A stretch of 64,000 bases of DNA from Hymenobacter citatus. Lineage in GTDB: Bacteria > Bacteroidota > Bacteroidia > Cytophagales > Hymenobacteraceae. This document shows, in pieces, positions 1-9,037 of this stretch. Positions within the stretch are counted from its first letter, which is position 1; each line of letters opens with the position of its first letter. Position numbers and translations under genes: made by a program. The notes below the pieces were generated by a model. It ran no database searches. It was given only the letters and a program-made list of their open reading frames with translations, and was not told the origin of the DNA. The stretch lies in NCBI RefSeq assembly GCF_014333615.1, contig NZ_JACSCY010000003.1, positions 124,001 through 188,000 on the forward strand, given 5' to 3'.

Positions 1-490
1 CCGTCCCGATTTCCTGGTCCCAGAGGCGCTTTTGTTTCTCGTAAATCACGCGGGCCAGGTCCATGCGGGTGCGCAGCTCAGCAATGCCGGATTCCAGCAC
101 GGCCGCGTCCAGGGTAGCCAAAATCTGACCTTTGCTCACCCGGTCGCCGCGCTGCACGCGGATGCTGGTGATGGTGCCCGGCGCCCGCGGCGACACGTTG
201 GCATTCTCATCAAAATCGGCCCTACCTTGCACTTCCAGGTAGCTAGCAAAGTTTTCGGGCTGCACATTTAGTACCGATACGGGCACGGCCTGCGCGGCGG
301 CTTGCGCTTCCTTGGCGCCGGTTTTGGCTTCTAGGTCCGCAATTTTAGCTTGGGTAGCTGCCTGCTCTTTTTTGAGTTCCGCCAACCGGGCGGCCGGGTC
401 TTTGTCGCCCTGACCGCAAGCGGCCAGCAGGCTCATCAGGCTGATGGCTAGCACCGGACGGCTAGCAGTTGTAAAGAAGGAGCGTTTCAT
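1..490 (-). CDS. RND efflux periplasmic adaptor subunit (HlyD/MFP family), 3' part missing
   Basis: The protein would link an inner-membrane RND pump to the outer-membrane TolC channel. Read from the ATG at 488-490, it begins [18 protein letters not shown] and has a lipobox ending LLAAC, so it is a predicted lipoprotein. A Lys/Ala/Glu-rich stretch follows, then a lipoyl/barrel-sandwich start ([20 protein letters not shown], then [20 protein letters not shown]), the usual signature of MFP adaptors, and the beginning of the alpha-hairpin. About 163 codons are present and the gene continues beyond base 1. It lies 41 bp downstream of the TolC gene on the same strand, in a TetR-TolC-adaptor order. 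The pump gene presumably follows outside the window (inference). Confidence 0.88.
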   Translation of the reverse strand, partial: MKRSFFTTASRPVLAISLMSLLAACGQGDKDPAARLAELKKEQAATQAKIADLEAKTGAKEAQAAAQAVPVSVLNVQPENFASYLEVQGRADFDENANVSPRAPGTITSIRVQRGDRVSKGQILATLDAAVLESGIAELRTRMDLARVIYEKQKRLWDQEIGT

Positions 491-531
491 ATAGGAGCGG
501 AGGAGTATCTTGAAAAAGGGCCAGTGACTAT

Positions 532-2076
532 TTATTTGTTATAGAGTGTGCCGCTGGCTTTGTCGTAATCTACTTTGGCAACCAGCGCATCGTAGAGCGC
601 TGAGTAGTAGTTGGTCTGCGCCTGGCGCAGGTCGGTTTCGGCCGTAATCAGCTCCACGTTGGAGCCTACCCCTTCCTGAAACTTGATTTTGGCTACCCGC
701 GCTACTTCCGTAGCCAGGTCTAGGTTGGCGCGCTGGTTGGCCAGCACATCTAGGTCGTTTTGCAGGGTGGTCTGGCTCTGGGTGCGTTGCAGGTCGATGG
801 TCTGCTGGAGGGTAGTGAAACCCGTATTCACCTGTTTCAGCGTCAGGTTAGCCGTTTGCACCTGATATTTCTTGCGGAAGCCGTCAAACACCGGGATTTG
901 CAATTGCAAGCCCACGTTGCCGAAGGCAAACCAGTTCTGGTTGGGAAATCCCGTTTTCGGATCTGTCGAACCTGTTCCGCGGAACTCCATTAAGGTAGGC
1001 AGCGAGCGAGCCGAACCCAGGAAGCCGTAGGCCCCAATCAGGTTGAGGGTAGGCAGGTAGCCGGCTTTCTGGTTGCGCACATCCAGGGCCGCCAGGTCGC
1101 GCTGGGTTTCCAGCACCGAGTACTCGATGCGGTTTTGGTAGTTGAAATTGGCGTCGGCTTGGGTCAGGCTCTGCTTGAGGCGCTCAGCATCCAGCACGGC
1201 CGTGCTCAGCGAATCGGTGAGCTGCACGGGCTGACGTTGGTCGAGGCCCATCTGAAACTTCAATAGTGCTACGCTCAGATCAATCAGACGCTCAGCGTTT
1301 TGCTGCTCAATGCGCAGGTTGTTGCGCTGCACTTGCAGGCGTTGCACGTCCAGCTTCTCGGCAAAGCCAGCCTCAAACGTCTTTTGGGTCTGGTACAGCA
1401 GCGTATCGAGGCGGGCCACGTTGCGCGATAATAGCTCCAGCCGCTGCCCGGCTACTAGCGTGCTATAATAGGCTTTCGATACCTGCTCTACCACGTCGAT
1501 TTCGCTTTGCTTGGTCTGCTTCACCGACAACTCCTGATATACCTTAGCCGCTTTCAGCCCCAGAAGGTAGGAGCCATTGAATAGCTGCTGCGAAGCCGAG
1601 GCAGAAGCATTGCCTTGCCACTGAAAGCCTAGCGACAGTGCAGTAGGCGGTGCGGGCACATACGGGTCATAAGTAGGCGAGAGCGTCACTACCTGTCCGT
1701 TCTGTGCATTCGCAACAGCTTCTGGCGTGAGGGCAGCACCCGTTAATGGACCTTGACTGCCCCCAAAAGCGCCAAAATCAACCAAGGAGCGTTGCAGCTT
1801 GTAGTTATCCGTCACGGAGGCTGCTACGTTTACCTGCGGCAGGCCTTGCGCCTTCACCTGCCCTACCCGTGCGGCGGCCAGCTGCTGGTCGATGCGCGTG
1901 GACTGAAGCGTGGATTTATTCTTAACGGCGTAGTCGATGGCCTGGGGCAACGACAACGCCAGAGGCGCGTTGGTGGCAACGGGCTGACCAGTGGCCGGCG
2001 TTTGGGCCAGCATCTCGTGCAAGCTCAGGAAACCCAGCACTGCGAGGAGCAGCAATAGGCGGCAAATGTTTTTCAT
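532..2076 (-). CDS. TolC family outer-membrane efflux protein
   Basis: Outer-membrane channel of a tripartite efflux pump. The 514-residue product has a signal peptide ([22 protein letters not shown]). Two repeated outer-membrane-efflux halves follow, with long helices rich in Gln/Ala/Leu; the motif [19 protein letters not shown] in the first half is mirrored by [20 protein letters not shown] near the C terminus, as is typical for TolC. It lies between the TetR gene (19 bp away) and the adaptor gene, all on the minus strand, so one transcript under TetR control is likely. Substrate cannot be told from sequence. Family assignment is firm. Confidence 0.93.
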   Translation of the reverse strand: MKNICRLLLLLAVLGFLSLHEMLAQTPATGQPVATNAPLALSLPQAIDYAVKNKSTLQSTRIDQQLAAARVGQVKAQGLPQVNVAASVTDNYKLQRSLVDFGAFGGSQGPLTGAALTPEAVANAQNGQVVTLSPTYDPYVPAPPTALSLGFQWQGNASASASQQLFNGSYLLGLKAAKVYQELSVKQTKQSEIDVVEQVSKAYYSTLVAGQRLELLSRNVARLDTLLYQTQKTFEAGFAEKLDVQRLQVQRNNLRIEQQNAERLIDLSVALLKFQMGLDQRQPVQLTDSLSTAVLDAERLKQSLTQADANFNYQNRIEYSVLETQRDLAALDVRNQKAGYLPTLNLIGAYGFLGSARSLPTLMEFRGTGSTDPKTGFPNQNWFAFGNVGLQLQIPVFDGFRKKYQVQTANLTLKQVNTGFTTLQQTIDLQRTQSQTTLQNDLDVLANQRANLDLATEVARVAKIKFQEGVGSNVELITAETDLRQAQTNYYSALYDALVAKVDYDKASGTLYNK

Positions 2077-2095
2077 ATAGGGAAAGAGAAAAAGG

Positions 2096-2707
2096 CTATT
2101 CGGCTTCCGTTACCTGACGGTACTGGTTGATGAGTTTATGGCCTTTGAGAGACGATATGCCTAGTAAAAAATGCTCCAGGCACACAGTGTGCAGCTGAAG
2201 CAGCTCAAACTGCCGGTGCGGGAAAATATCGGGGTTGAAGCAGAGGTCTATTTCGGCGAGGCGCAGGCGCCCCAATACAGCCAAGTCCAGATCCTGGCGG
2301 TACACGCCTTCGGCCATGCCCCGCTCCAGGTTTTCAATTACCTTTTGTAGTAGGAAGTTTTTTTTATGCTCTTCAAACAGCGCCCAGGCCTGTGGGTGGT
2401 ATTTCTGCAAATCGTAGAAGATGCTGGGGTGCAACTCGCTCAGAAACTGCCGGTGCCATTGCATCAGCTGAAACATTTCTTCCAGTGCGTTAGCAGCCCC
2501 TTTGGTAGGAACTTCGCAGGTTGATTCCTGTATCAAGTGCTGTTGGATGGATGTATGCACAATCTCATCCTTGTTGCTGAACCACTTATACAAGGTCTTC
2601 TTCGACATAGCCAGGTGGTTGGCAATGTCGTCCATCGATACGCTGCGAATGCCGTTGCGCATAAACAACTCCCTGGCAGCGTGTAATATCCGGTCTTTCG
2701 TTTCCAT
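2096..2707 (-). CDS. TetR/AcrR family transcriptional regulator
   Basis: Likely local repressor of the efflux operon. The 203-residue protein starts METKDRILHAARELFMRNG, with the family's N-terminal helix-turn-helix at about residues 5-50 (SVSMDDIANHLAMSKKTLYK) and a divergent ligand-binding C-terminal part. I chose the ATG at 2705-2707 rather than an in-frame GTG 21 bp upstream, because the promoter -7 box CAAAGATA (TATCTTTG on the gene's strand) lies at 2718-2725 and would overlap the longer start. It is the first gene of TetR-TolC-adaptor. A perfect palindrome just upstream suggests autoregulation. The inducer is unknown. Confidence 0.93.
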   Translation of the reverse strand: METKDRILHAARELFMRNGIRSVSMDDIANHLAMSKKTLYKWFSNKDEIVHTSIQQHLIQESTCEVPTKGAANALEEMFQLMQWHRQFLSELHPSIFYDLQKYHPQAWALFEEHKKNFLLQKVIENLERGMAEGVYRQDLDLAVLGRLRLAEIDLCFNPDIFPHRQFELLQLHTVCLEHFLLGISSLKGHKLINQYRQVTEAE

Positions 2708-2717
2708 ACTCACGCTG

Positions 2718-2758
2718 CAAAGATACACCGGAAACTTTAATTGACTCCAAAGTTTCCG
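2718..2758 (-). promoter_or_regulatory. Promoter and probable TetR operator of the efflux operon
   Basis: On the minus strand the Bacteroidota boxes TTTG (2748-2751) and TATCTTTG (2718-2725) are separated by 22 bp, within the usual range. A perfect inverted repeat with 10-bp arms, CGGAAACTTT (2729-2738) and AAAGTTTCCG (2749-2758), separated by 10 bp, covers the spacer and the -33 box. A palindrome covering the promoter of a TetR gene fits autorepression; the binding protein is inferred. Confidence 0.7.
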
Positions 2759-2917
2759 TCTGTTTTTTTCAGCGGCTCCTTACTATATGCTGGGGCAGAC
2801 GGATGGCACTGCGTAATATTTTACCATTGCTATACTTTTTTTCGTTGCGCGCCCATACAGGCTGAGTCTGGCGAGGGCCGTATCTTGGGCCTTCATTTTC
2901 TATTCCTCGCTTTTCCT

Positions 2918-3397
2918 ATGAAAATCCGAACCGGCTTCGGCTACGACGTTCATCAGCTCCGGGAGGGCCTACCCTTCTGGCTGGGCGGTATTCAGGTGCC
3001 CCACACGCACGGCGCGCTGGGCCACTCCGACGCCGATGTGCTTATTCACGTTATCTGCGATGCGCTGCTGGGCGCCGCCAACCTGCGCGACATCGGCTTT
3101 CACTTCCCCGACACCGACCCGCAGTACAAAGGCATCGACAGCAAGCGCCTGCTGGCCGAAGTGGTGCGCCTGTTGCGCGAGAAAAACTATCAGATCAGCA
3201 ACATCGACTCCACTATCTGCCTGGAAGCCCCCAAAGTAAACCCGCACATCCCGGCAATGCAGCGCGTGCTAGCCGAGGTGATGGGCATCGCCGAAGACGA
3301 CATCAGCATTAAAGCTACCACCACCGAAAAGCTGGGCTTTGTGGGTAGGCGTGAGGGTGTAGCGGCCTATGCCTCGGTCCTGATTGTGCAGCAGTAA
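2918..3397 (+). CDS. ispF: 2-C-methyl-D-erythritol 2,4-cyclodiphosphate synthase
   Basis: Fifth enzyme of the MEP isoprenoid pathway; it cyclises CDP-ME 2-phosphate to ME-cPP with release of CMP. The product is 159 residues, the normal length. It begins MKIRTGFGYDVHQL, where Asp and His of DVH bind the metal. HSDADVLIHVICDALLG (metal-binding His and substrate residues), DIGFHFPDTD and the C-terminal KATTTEKLGFVGRREG loop follow. The ATG at 2918 is chosen because it gives the canonical N terminus; the open frame extends further upstream without family similarity. It is transcribed divergently from the TetR gene. Confidence 0.96.
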   Translation: MKIRTGFGYDVHQLREGLPFWLGGIQVPHTHGALGHSDADVLIHVICDALLGAANLRDIGFHFPDTDPQYKGIDSKRLLAEVVRLLREKNYQISNIDSTICLEAPKVNPHIPAMQRVLAEVMGIAEDDISIKATTTEKLGFVGRREGVAAYASVLIVQQ

Positions 3398-3408
3398 CCG
3401 TTGGTTAC

Positions 3409-3508
3409 GAACGTCATTTCGAACGCAGTGAGAAATCTCGCGTGCTGGCATTGAGTTACTACCTCTCATCAGCACGCGAGATTTCTCACTGCGTTCGAAA
3501 TGACGTTC
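3409..3508. repeat. Long perfect hairpin, 39-bp arms
   Basis: Arms at 3409-3447 and 3470-3508 are exact reverse complements with a 22-bp spacer. The outer part contains AACGTCATTTCGA, a module that also occurs at 54087-54097 in a shortened form beside another hairpin. It fills the gap between ispF and the M28 peptidase gene and could act as a terminator or RNA-processing hairpin, but there is no adjoining T-run. It is probably a member of a dispersed intergenic repeat family. Confidence 0.85.
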
Positions 3509-3555
3509 TATCAAATAACGTTCTCCTAAAAAACGAAGACTCTAAGAACTAACTA

Positions 3556-5244
3556 ATGAATAAACCCTCTCTCCTGACCTTGCTGCTAGCAGCGTGCTGC
3601 ACCACGGCCAGCGTGGCGCAGCAGCCCAAAAAAGTCAAAGTAAAGCACAAGCGCGGCGCCCAAACCGAGGCACCTACCACCCCACCACAGCAGTCGGCCC
3701 CGCAAACGGTGCTACCCGCCGGTTCCGACCTGGCCGCTACCTACGCCCAGACCATCACGCAGGAAGACCTGCGCAAGCACCTGAGCATCATTGCCTCTGA
3801 TGCGTACGAGGGCCGCGAAACCGGCGAGAAAGGCCAGAAAATGGCCGCCGAGTACATTGCCAACCGCTTCAAGGAACTGGGCCTGACTGGCCCGGTGCAG
3901 GGTTCCGACAATCCCTACCTCCAGCATTTCACGATGGAGCGCAGCTCCTGGGCCGACGGCGCTACTCTGAAGGTGGCCGGCCAGACCTACCAGTGGCTCC
4001 AGGATTTCTACGGTATGGGCGCCTCGCCCTTCCAGCAGGAAACCACGGTGCAGCCCGTATTTGTGGGCTACGGCATCGAGCAGGACGGCTACTCCGACTA
4101 CACGGGTCTCGACGTGAAAGGGAAGGACCTGATTATACTAATCGGGGAGCCGACCAATGCCCAAAACCAGCCGCTGCTTGGCAAAGATGGCAACCCCAGC
4201 AAGTGGGGCACCGATTATCGGGCCAAGGCTGCCTTGGCCATCCAAAAAGGGGCGCGCAGCGTGTTTTTCGTGGATTTCAACCCCAATAGCAATTTCCAGA
4301 AGCTGGCGGGCCGGATGGCGGGCTACGTGAACCGGCCGAGCATTGCGTTTAAAGACGCGCAAAAAACGCCGCGCGCTACCATGTTTTTTGTATCGCCAGC
4401 GGTAGGGTACAAGATGCTGGGCACCACGGCGGCGGCCGTTACCAAGTATCAGCAGAGCGTGAGCAAGGCCGGCAAGCCGGTGGTAGCGCCCTTCAAGCCT
4501 ACCAAATTTGCCATCAAAGCGCCCCGCAAAACCGAGGATTTCACCACCGAAAACGTGCTAGGCTACCTCGAAGGCACCGATAAGAAGGATGAACTGCTGG
4601 TGCTCTCGGCCCACTACGACCACATCGGCATCACGAATGGCGAGGTAAACAACGGCGCCGACGACGACGGCTCGGGCACGGTATCAGTGCTGGAAATGGC
4701 CGAGGCCTTCACCAAGGCCAAGGCCGACGGCCACGGTCCGCGCCGCAGCATCCTGTTTCTGACCGTGACGGGCGAAGAGAAAGGCCTACTGGGCTCAGAA
4801 TACTACACCGACCACCCCGTGTTTCCGCTGGAAAGCACCATAGCCGATCTGAACACCGACATGGTAGGCCGCACCGACAAGGAGCACGAAGGCCAGCCTA
4901 CCTACGTGTATGTGATTGGTTCCGACAAGCTCTCCTCTGAGCTGCACACCATTTTGCAGGACGAGAACAAGAAGCACGACAACATCAACCTCGACTTCCG
5001 CTTCAACGACCCCCAGGACCCTAACCGCTTCTACTACCGCTCCGACCACTATAACTTTGCCAAGCATAAGGTGCCGGTGGCGTTCTTCTTCAACGGCGTG
5101 CACGACGACTACCACGGCGCCGGCGACGAGGTAGAGAAAATCGAGTTTCAGAAGATGGAGCCTCGCGCCCGCCTGGTGTTCTACACCGCCTGGGACCTGG
5201 CCAACCGGGATAAGCGGATTGTGGTAGATTCCAACAAGCCATAG
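3556..5244 (+). CDS. M28 family zinc metallopeptidase with PA-domain insertion, exported
   Basis: Predicted exported aminopeptidase. The 562-residue product has a signal peptide (MNKPSLLTLLLAACCTTASVAQ), a Lys/Thr/Pro-rich linker, an N-terminal part of the peptidase fold, a PA-like region (about 160-330) and the catalytic M28 region. Expected di-zinc ligands are visible: His353 and Asp355 in HYDHIG, Asp in GADDDGSG near 369, Glu407-Glu408 in TGEEKG, Asp in LNTDMVGR, and a late His in HDDYHGAGDE. Activity is therefore likely intact. The flanking gaps each hold a long hairpin, so it is probably transcribed alone. Substrate specificity is not inferable. Confidence 0.92.
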   Translation: MNKPSLLTLLLAACCTTASVAQQPKKVKVKHKRGAQTEAPTTPPQQSAPQTVLPAGSDLAATYAQTITQEDLRKHLSIIASDAYEGRETGEKGQKMAAEYIANRFKELGLTGPVQGSDNPYLQHFTMERSSWADGATLKVAGQTYQWLQDFYGMGASPFQQETTVQPVFVGYGIEQDGYSDYTGLDVKGKDLIILIGEPTNAQNQPLLGKDGNPSKWGTDYRAKAALAIQKGARSVFFVDFNPNSNFQKLAGRMAGYVNRPSIAFKDAQKTPRATMFFVSPAVGYKMLGTTAAAVTKYQQSVSKAGKPVVAPFKPTKFAIKAPRKTEDFTTENVLGYLEGTDKKDELLVLSAHYDHIGITNGEVNNGADDDGSGTVSVLEMAEAFTKAKADGHGPRRSILFLTVTGEEKGLLGSEYYTDHPVFPLESTIADLNTDMVGRTDKEHEGQPTYVYVIGSDKLSSELHTILQDENKKHDNINLDFRFNDPQDPNRFYYRSDHYNFAKHKVPVAFFFNGVHDDYHGAGDEVEKIEFQKMEPRARLVFYTAWDLANRDKRIVVDSNKP

Positions 5245-5252
5245 TTTTAATT

Positions 5253-5353
5253 TTTTGCGCGGAGTGCGCAGCGTTTGGGGCGTCTGTCTGTTGGGTCGGC
5301 AGTTGAGTCCTTACCAAACAGACGCCCCAAAACGCTGCGCACTCCGCGCAAAA
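5253..5353. repeat. Long hairpin, about 35-bp arms
   Basis: The arm at 5253-5287 (TTTTGCGCGGAGTGCGCAGC...) pairs with 5318-5353; the only difference is one extra base in a T/A run. The sequence is unrelated in wording to the 3409-3508 hairpin but occupies the same kind of place, just after a stop codon (5244) and ending 14 bp before the next start (5368). It could terminate the peptidase transcript or belong to a second repeat family. Confidence 0.8.
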
Positions 5354-5367
5354 CAAAACCCAACATC

Positions 5368-6738
5368 ATGAAGTCCACCCAATTCCTCACCGATTCGGAG
5401 TCGAAAGCCTTTGACCTGGAGCACCGTCGTAAGATTCGCTTCAACATTGGCAAGTACAACGCGGCTGTACAAACCGGCCTGGGATTCTACGAGGACCACG
5501 AGCTGGCGCGGGAACGGGCGTCCTACCTCAAGGCCAAGGTGATGAACCACCTGGACGAGTACCTGCTGGAATTTGAGCGCAATTTCACGGCGCGGGGTGG
5601 CAAAGTGATTTGGGCGCAGGACGCGCAGGAAGCCCTGCTGGAAGTGGGCAAGATTATGGCCCGACGCAAGGCCCGCACGGTGGTGAAGGCCAAGAGCATG
5701 ACTACCGAAGAAATTCACCTAAACGATTTCCTCGGCAAAAACGGCATAGACTCTATCGAGACTGACCTGGGCGAGTACATCGTGCAGTTGAACGGTGAGC
5801 GGCCCTACCACATCGTGACGCCGGCCATGCACCTGAGCAAAAAGGACATTGCCGACATCTTTGTGAAGCACTTAGGCATTGAGCACACCGACGATGCCCA
5901 GCAGCTGGTACTCACGGCCCGCCACCTCCTGCGCGACAAATACACGCAAGCGGAGGTAGGCATCACGGGCGGCAACTTCCTGATTGCGGATACCGGCGCC
6001 GTAGCCGTGACCGAGAACGAAGGCAACGCCCGCTTGTCGGCCACTTTTCCGCGCACGCACATTGCCATTGTGGGCATCGAGAAGGTGATTCCCAAGCTTC
6101 AGGACCTGGATTTGTTCTGGCCCCTGCTCAGCACCAGCGGTACCGGCCAGCAGGTAACGGTATATAACACCATCTATACCGGCCCGCGCCAGCCACTCGA
6201 AAAAGACGGCCCCGAGGAAATGTACGTGGTGCTGCTCGACAACGGCCGCACCAACCTGCTGGCCCAGCCCGACAAGCGCGAGGCCCTGCACTGCATCCGG
6301 TGCGGCGCCTGCCTCAACGTGTGCCCCGTCTACAAAAACATCGGCGGCCACACCTACGAAACCACGTATTCCGGCCCCATCGGCTCCGTTATTTCGCCCC
6401 ACCTCTCGGGCCTAGCCGAAAACAAGCACTTAAGCTACGCCAGCAGCCTGTGCGGCGCCTGCACTTCGGTGTGCCCGGTCAAAATCAATATTCACAACTT
6501 ACTGCTCAAAAACCGCCAGCAGAGCGTGCAGGAAGGCCATGTCGACTCGGAGGAAACCCGCGCCATTTACTTCTGGAAACTGGCCATGCTGAACCGGCGC
6601 CTGCTGAACCTGCTGCCCGCCCGCGCTAAAAACTGGGCCCTGTTCCGGATGCTGACGCTGGTAGGCTGGAACAAGCGCCGCGAGGCGTTGGAGGTGGCGC
6701 CCAAGTCGTTCAATAAACTGTGGCGGGAACGGCGATAG
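5368..6738 (+). CDS. lutB: LutB/LldF-type L-lactate oxidation iron-sulfur protein
   Basis: In the LutABC L-lactate dehydrogenase complex this subunit carries iron-sulfur clusters. The 456-residue product has an N-terminal LUD-type domain (to about residue 290) and two ferredoxin-like Cys motifs: CIRCGACLNVCPVY (Cys309, 312, 315, 319) and LCGACTSVCPVKI about 50 residues later. The ATG at 5368 follows directly after the hairpin. Its usual partners LutA and LutC are not adjacent in this window, so the complex would need subunits encoded elsewhere. Family assignment is strong; the lactate role rests on the family. Confidence 0.88.
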   Translation: MKSTQFLTDSESKAFDLEHRRKIRFNIGKYNAAVQTGLGFYEDHELARERASYLKAKVMNHLDEYLLEFERNFTARGGKVIWAQDAQEALLEVGKIMARRKARTVVKAKSMTTEEIHLNDFLGKNGIDSIETDLGEYIVQLNGERPYHIVTPAMHLSKKDIADIFVKHLGIEHTDDAQQLVLTARHLLRDKYTQAEVGITGGNFLIADTGAVAVTENEGNARLSATFPRTHIAIVGIEKVIPKLQDLDLFWPLLSTSGTGQQVTVYNTIYTGPRQPLEKDGPEEMYVVLLDNGRTNLLAQPDKREALHCIRCGACLNVCPVYKNIGGHTYETTYSGPIGSVISPHLSGLAENKHLSYASSLCGACTSVCPVKINIHNLLLKNRQQSVQEGHVDSEETRAIYFWKLAMLNRRLLNLLPARAKNWALFRMLTLVGWNKRREALEVAPKSFNKLWRERR

Positions 6739-6788
6739 ACCCTGGTCGCATAGCTACCTGCAAGCAGTGGCTCTATACTCCTATTGTG

Positions 6789-6986
6789 CTATAACACGCT
6801 AGCCAGTGCGCGTTCAAAAGAGCCATAGTCCGTATAAGGGCAATCGGGAGCAGGCAGGTAATACCTTGACCTTTTGCAAGTAGAACACCAGTATTGCCCG
6901 TTGTGAGGAAAGCACAACTCGTCTACCTTAGCCACATCACCTTTATATTTTTTAATAATATCAATATTTAATTGACTATTATTCAT
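6789..6986 (-). CDS. Small Cys-containing hypothetical protein
   Basis: A 65-residue open frame that I do not recognise. It contains four Cys residues, including WCSTCKRSRYY followed by DCPY, a spacing that could bind a metal in a small ribbon. It lies in AT-richer DNA than the upstream genes and fills the 361-bp gap between lutB and the glycan cluster, reading opposite to both. No clear promoter was found. It could be a true small gene, a remnant, or chance. Confidence 0.4.
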   Translation of the reverse strand: MNNSQLNIDIIKKYKGDVAKVDELCFPHNGQYWCSTCKRSRYYLPAPDCPYTDYGSFERALASVL

Positions 6987-7099
6987 AGATTGGCTGTATA
7001 TTTCCAGTCAGTTGACGCTTTATCACACCTATTTTCCTGGTATTTGAGCGGATAACCCGCCTGATTGCTTGGGTAAGAGTATAAAAAATCATATTTATA

Positions 7100-8185
7100 A
7101 TGCGTGATTCTTCCTTAGAGCAAGGGGAGGCCTTTGTACGTATTCCCAAGCAGCCACCTCGCATCCTGCCCACTGCCCCAGGGAGCAAGCGCTATACATG
7201 GTCGGTCATGATTCCGGCCTATAATTGCATTGCTTATCTGCACCATACGATTACCAGTGTACTAGCCCAAGATCCAGGGGCCGATGTGATGCAGATTGAG
7301 GTAGTGGATGACTACAGCACAGATGGCGACGTGCAAGCCATGGTGTATGCATTAGCTAAAGGCCGCGTCAGCTACTACCGCCAGCAGCACAACGTGGGCA
7401 GCCTACGCAACTTTGAAACCTGCATTAATCGGGCACAAGGAGAGTGGGTGCATATTTTACACGGAGATGATGTAGTGGAACCAGGCTTTTATGCAGAGAT
7501 TCAACACCTCTTCACCCAGTTTCCTGAAGCTGGCGCGGCCTTCACTAATTCTTCCTTCATCGACGAGAAAGGAGAATTTCTGATTGGCAAAAAGCCCCTA
7601 ACAGAGCAGCCTGGGTTACTAGAAAACTTTGCGGTAGAAAATGCCAAATACCAGCACCTCGACCCACCCTGTATGGTGGTGAAGCGCAAAGTATACGAAC
7701 AGCTGGGAGGCTTTTTTGCTGTGCACTATGGCGAAGATTGGGAAATGTGGACTCGGATTGCCGCTCATTTTCCAGTAGCTTATTCTCCCAAATGTTTGGC
7801 TGGCTATAGAACGCTGCAGCGCGATAATATTACATCCAAGTCATTTATGTCTGGGCAAAATATTGCCGACTCCCTTAAAGTAATACAGATTATACAAAAT
7901 TATTTACCAGACAGTGAAAAAGCTACTTGTAAAAAGATAGCCTTACAGAGAGCGTCTATTTACATAGCACATATTGCTAACGGATTGTATTTGCGAGATA
8001 AACCGGCCGCCTTCCGACAACTACACGGTGCGCTGCAAATGGATCAGAATCCAAAAACCATTTATTTAGCCGTAAAATTATACATGAAATACATTATACA
8101 GTATAAATATATTCATCGCTATTTTATTCAAAATAAATATGTAGCAACTGTACTTACTGCCTTAAAGAAGAAATATGCCAACTAA
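7100..8185 (+). CDS. Family 2 glycosyltransferase
   Basis: Probably adds a sugar to a lipid-linked surface glycan on the cytoplasmic face. The 361-residue product has a GT-A fold: nucleotide-binding start SVMIPAYNCIAYLHHTITSV (about 37-56), VVDDYSTDG, and the metal-binding region HILHGDDVV near residue 120, then an acceptor part ending in a basic, Tyr/Lys-rich tail. It overlaps the ABC permease gene by 11 bp, implying translational coupling and a shared pathway. The 3' end becomes clearly AT-rich, as does the permease gene, unlike later genes of the cluster; this hints at a mosaic origin. Confidence 0.88.
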   Translation: MRDSSLEQGEAFVRIPKQPPRILPTAPGSKRYTWSVMIPAYNCIAYLHHTITSVLAQDPGADVMQIEVVDDYSTDGDVQAMVYALAKGRVSYYRQQHNVGSLRNFETCINRAQGEWVHILHGDDVVEPGFYAEIQHLFTQFPEAGAAFTNSSFIDEKGEFLIGKKPLTEQPGLLENFAVENAKYQHLDPPCMVVKRKVYEQLGGFFAVHYGEDWEMWTRIAAHFPVAYSPKCLAGYRTLQRDNITSKSFMSGQNIADSLKVIQIIQNYLPDSEKATCKKIALQRASIYIAHIANGLYLRDKPAAFRQLHGALQMDQNPKTIYLAVKLYMKYIIQYKYIHRYFIQNKYVATVLTALKKKYAN

Positions 8186-9032
8186 AGAGAACACCAAGTG
8201 GGACTGGGAAATCACTGGCAAAAGCAACTGGTGGGGAAATAGCTTTACGGAGCTATGGCTGTATCGCCATTTGGCGGTAGGCTTCGTACGTCGTGATTTC
8301 TTATTGATTTATCAGCAAACTGTATTAGGGCCCTTGTGGGTGCTACTACAGCCTATTCTCACTCTGTTTACATATGTACTGGTTTTTGGAAAAGTAGTCG
8401 GTATTTCTACGGGTGGGCTGCCGCCTGTATTATTTTACCTGGCAGGTATCGTGCTCTGGAATCTATTTAACGACACGTTTCTGGGTATTGCTTCTACCTT
8501 CCGGGAAAATGCCCAGCTATTTAGTAAAGTGTATTTCCCGCGTTTAATTGTACCGTTTGCTCGTTTGAGTGGTTACCTCTTGCACTTTGGTATTCAGTTC
8601 GGATTGCTTCTGTGCGTGCTGCTCTATTATTTAGTTTTCCAATCTATTAAGCTACCTCCCGCAAGCGGTTTATTATTAGTACCTGTCTGTATTATCTTAA
8701 CTGGGCTTTTGAGCCTAGGCTTGGGCTTACTATTTTCTATCATCACTGCCAAATACCGTGATATCAGCTATATTATCAGCATGGTAATTCGGCTATTTAT
8801 GTTTTTAACACCTGTTATTTATCCTGTGAGTTATGTTTCGGATAAATGGCGCTGGCTGGTAGAACTAAATCCACTGACTCCGCTTTTTGAATTATTTCGC
8901 CTGGCTCTTTTGGGAGAAGGATTAATTACGATAACACAGTTTGTCTACAGTTGTGTTTTCACTTTCGCAGTGCTCATTGTTTCTCTGTTGATTTTCAATA
9001 AGCAGAGCGATAAACTCATTGATATCATTTAA
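8175..9032 (+). CDS. ABC-2 type polysaccharide export permease (Wzm/TagG family)
   Basis: Membrane half of an ABC exporter that moves lipid-linked O-antigen or capsule-type polysaccharide across the inner membrane. The 285-residue protein has an amphipathic N terminus, then RRDFLLIYQQTVLGPLWVLL, a hallmark of this family, followed by about six membrane segments (for example LTLFTYVLVFGKVVGI and GLLSLGLGLLFSIITA). It ends 5 bp before its ATPase gene and overlaps the preceding glycosyltransferase. AT-richer than flanking genes. The exported glycan cannot be deduced. Confidence 0.92.
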   Translation: MPTKENTKWDWEITGKSNWWGNSFTELWLYRHLAVGFVRRDFLLIYQQTVLGPLWVLLQPILTLFTYVLVFGKVVGISTGGLPPVLFYLAGIVLWNLFNDTFLGIASTFRENAQLFSKVYFPRLIVPFARLSGYLLHFGIQFGLLLCVLLYYLVFQSIKLPPASGLLLVPVCIILTGLLSLGLGLLFSIITAKYRDISYIISMVIRLFMFLTPVIYPVSYVSDKWRWLVELNPLTPLFELFRLALLGEGLITITQFVYSCVFTFAVLIVSLLIFNKQSDKLIDII

Positions 9033-9037
9033 TACGC

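Noticed and set aside
6979..7188. Short minus-strand frame overlapping the first glycosyltransferase start
   Set aside because: No signal peptide or motif, overlaps two better-supported genes, and no promoter.
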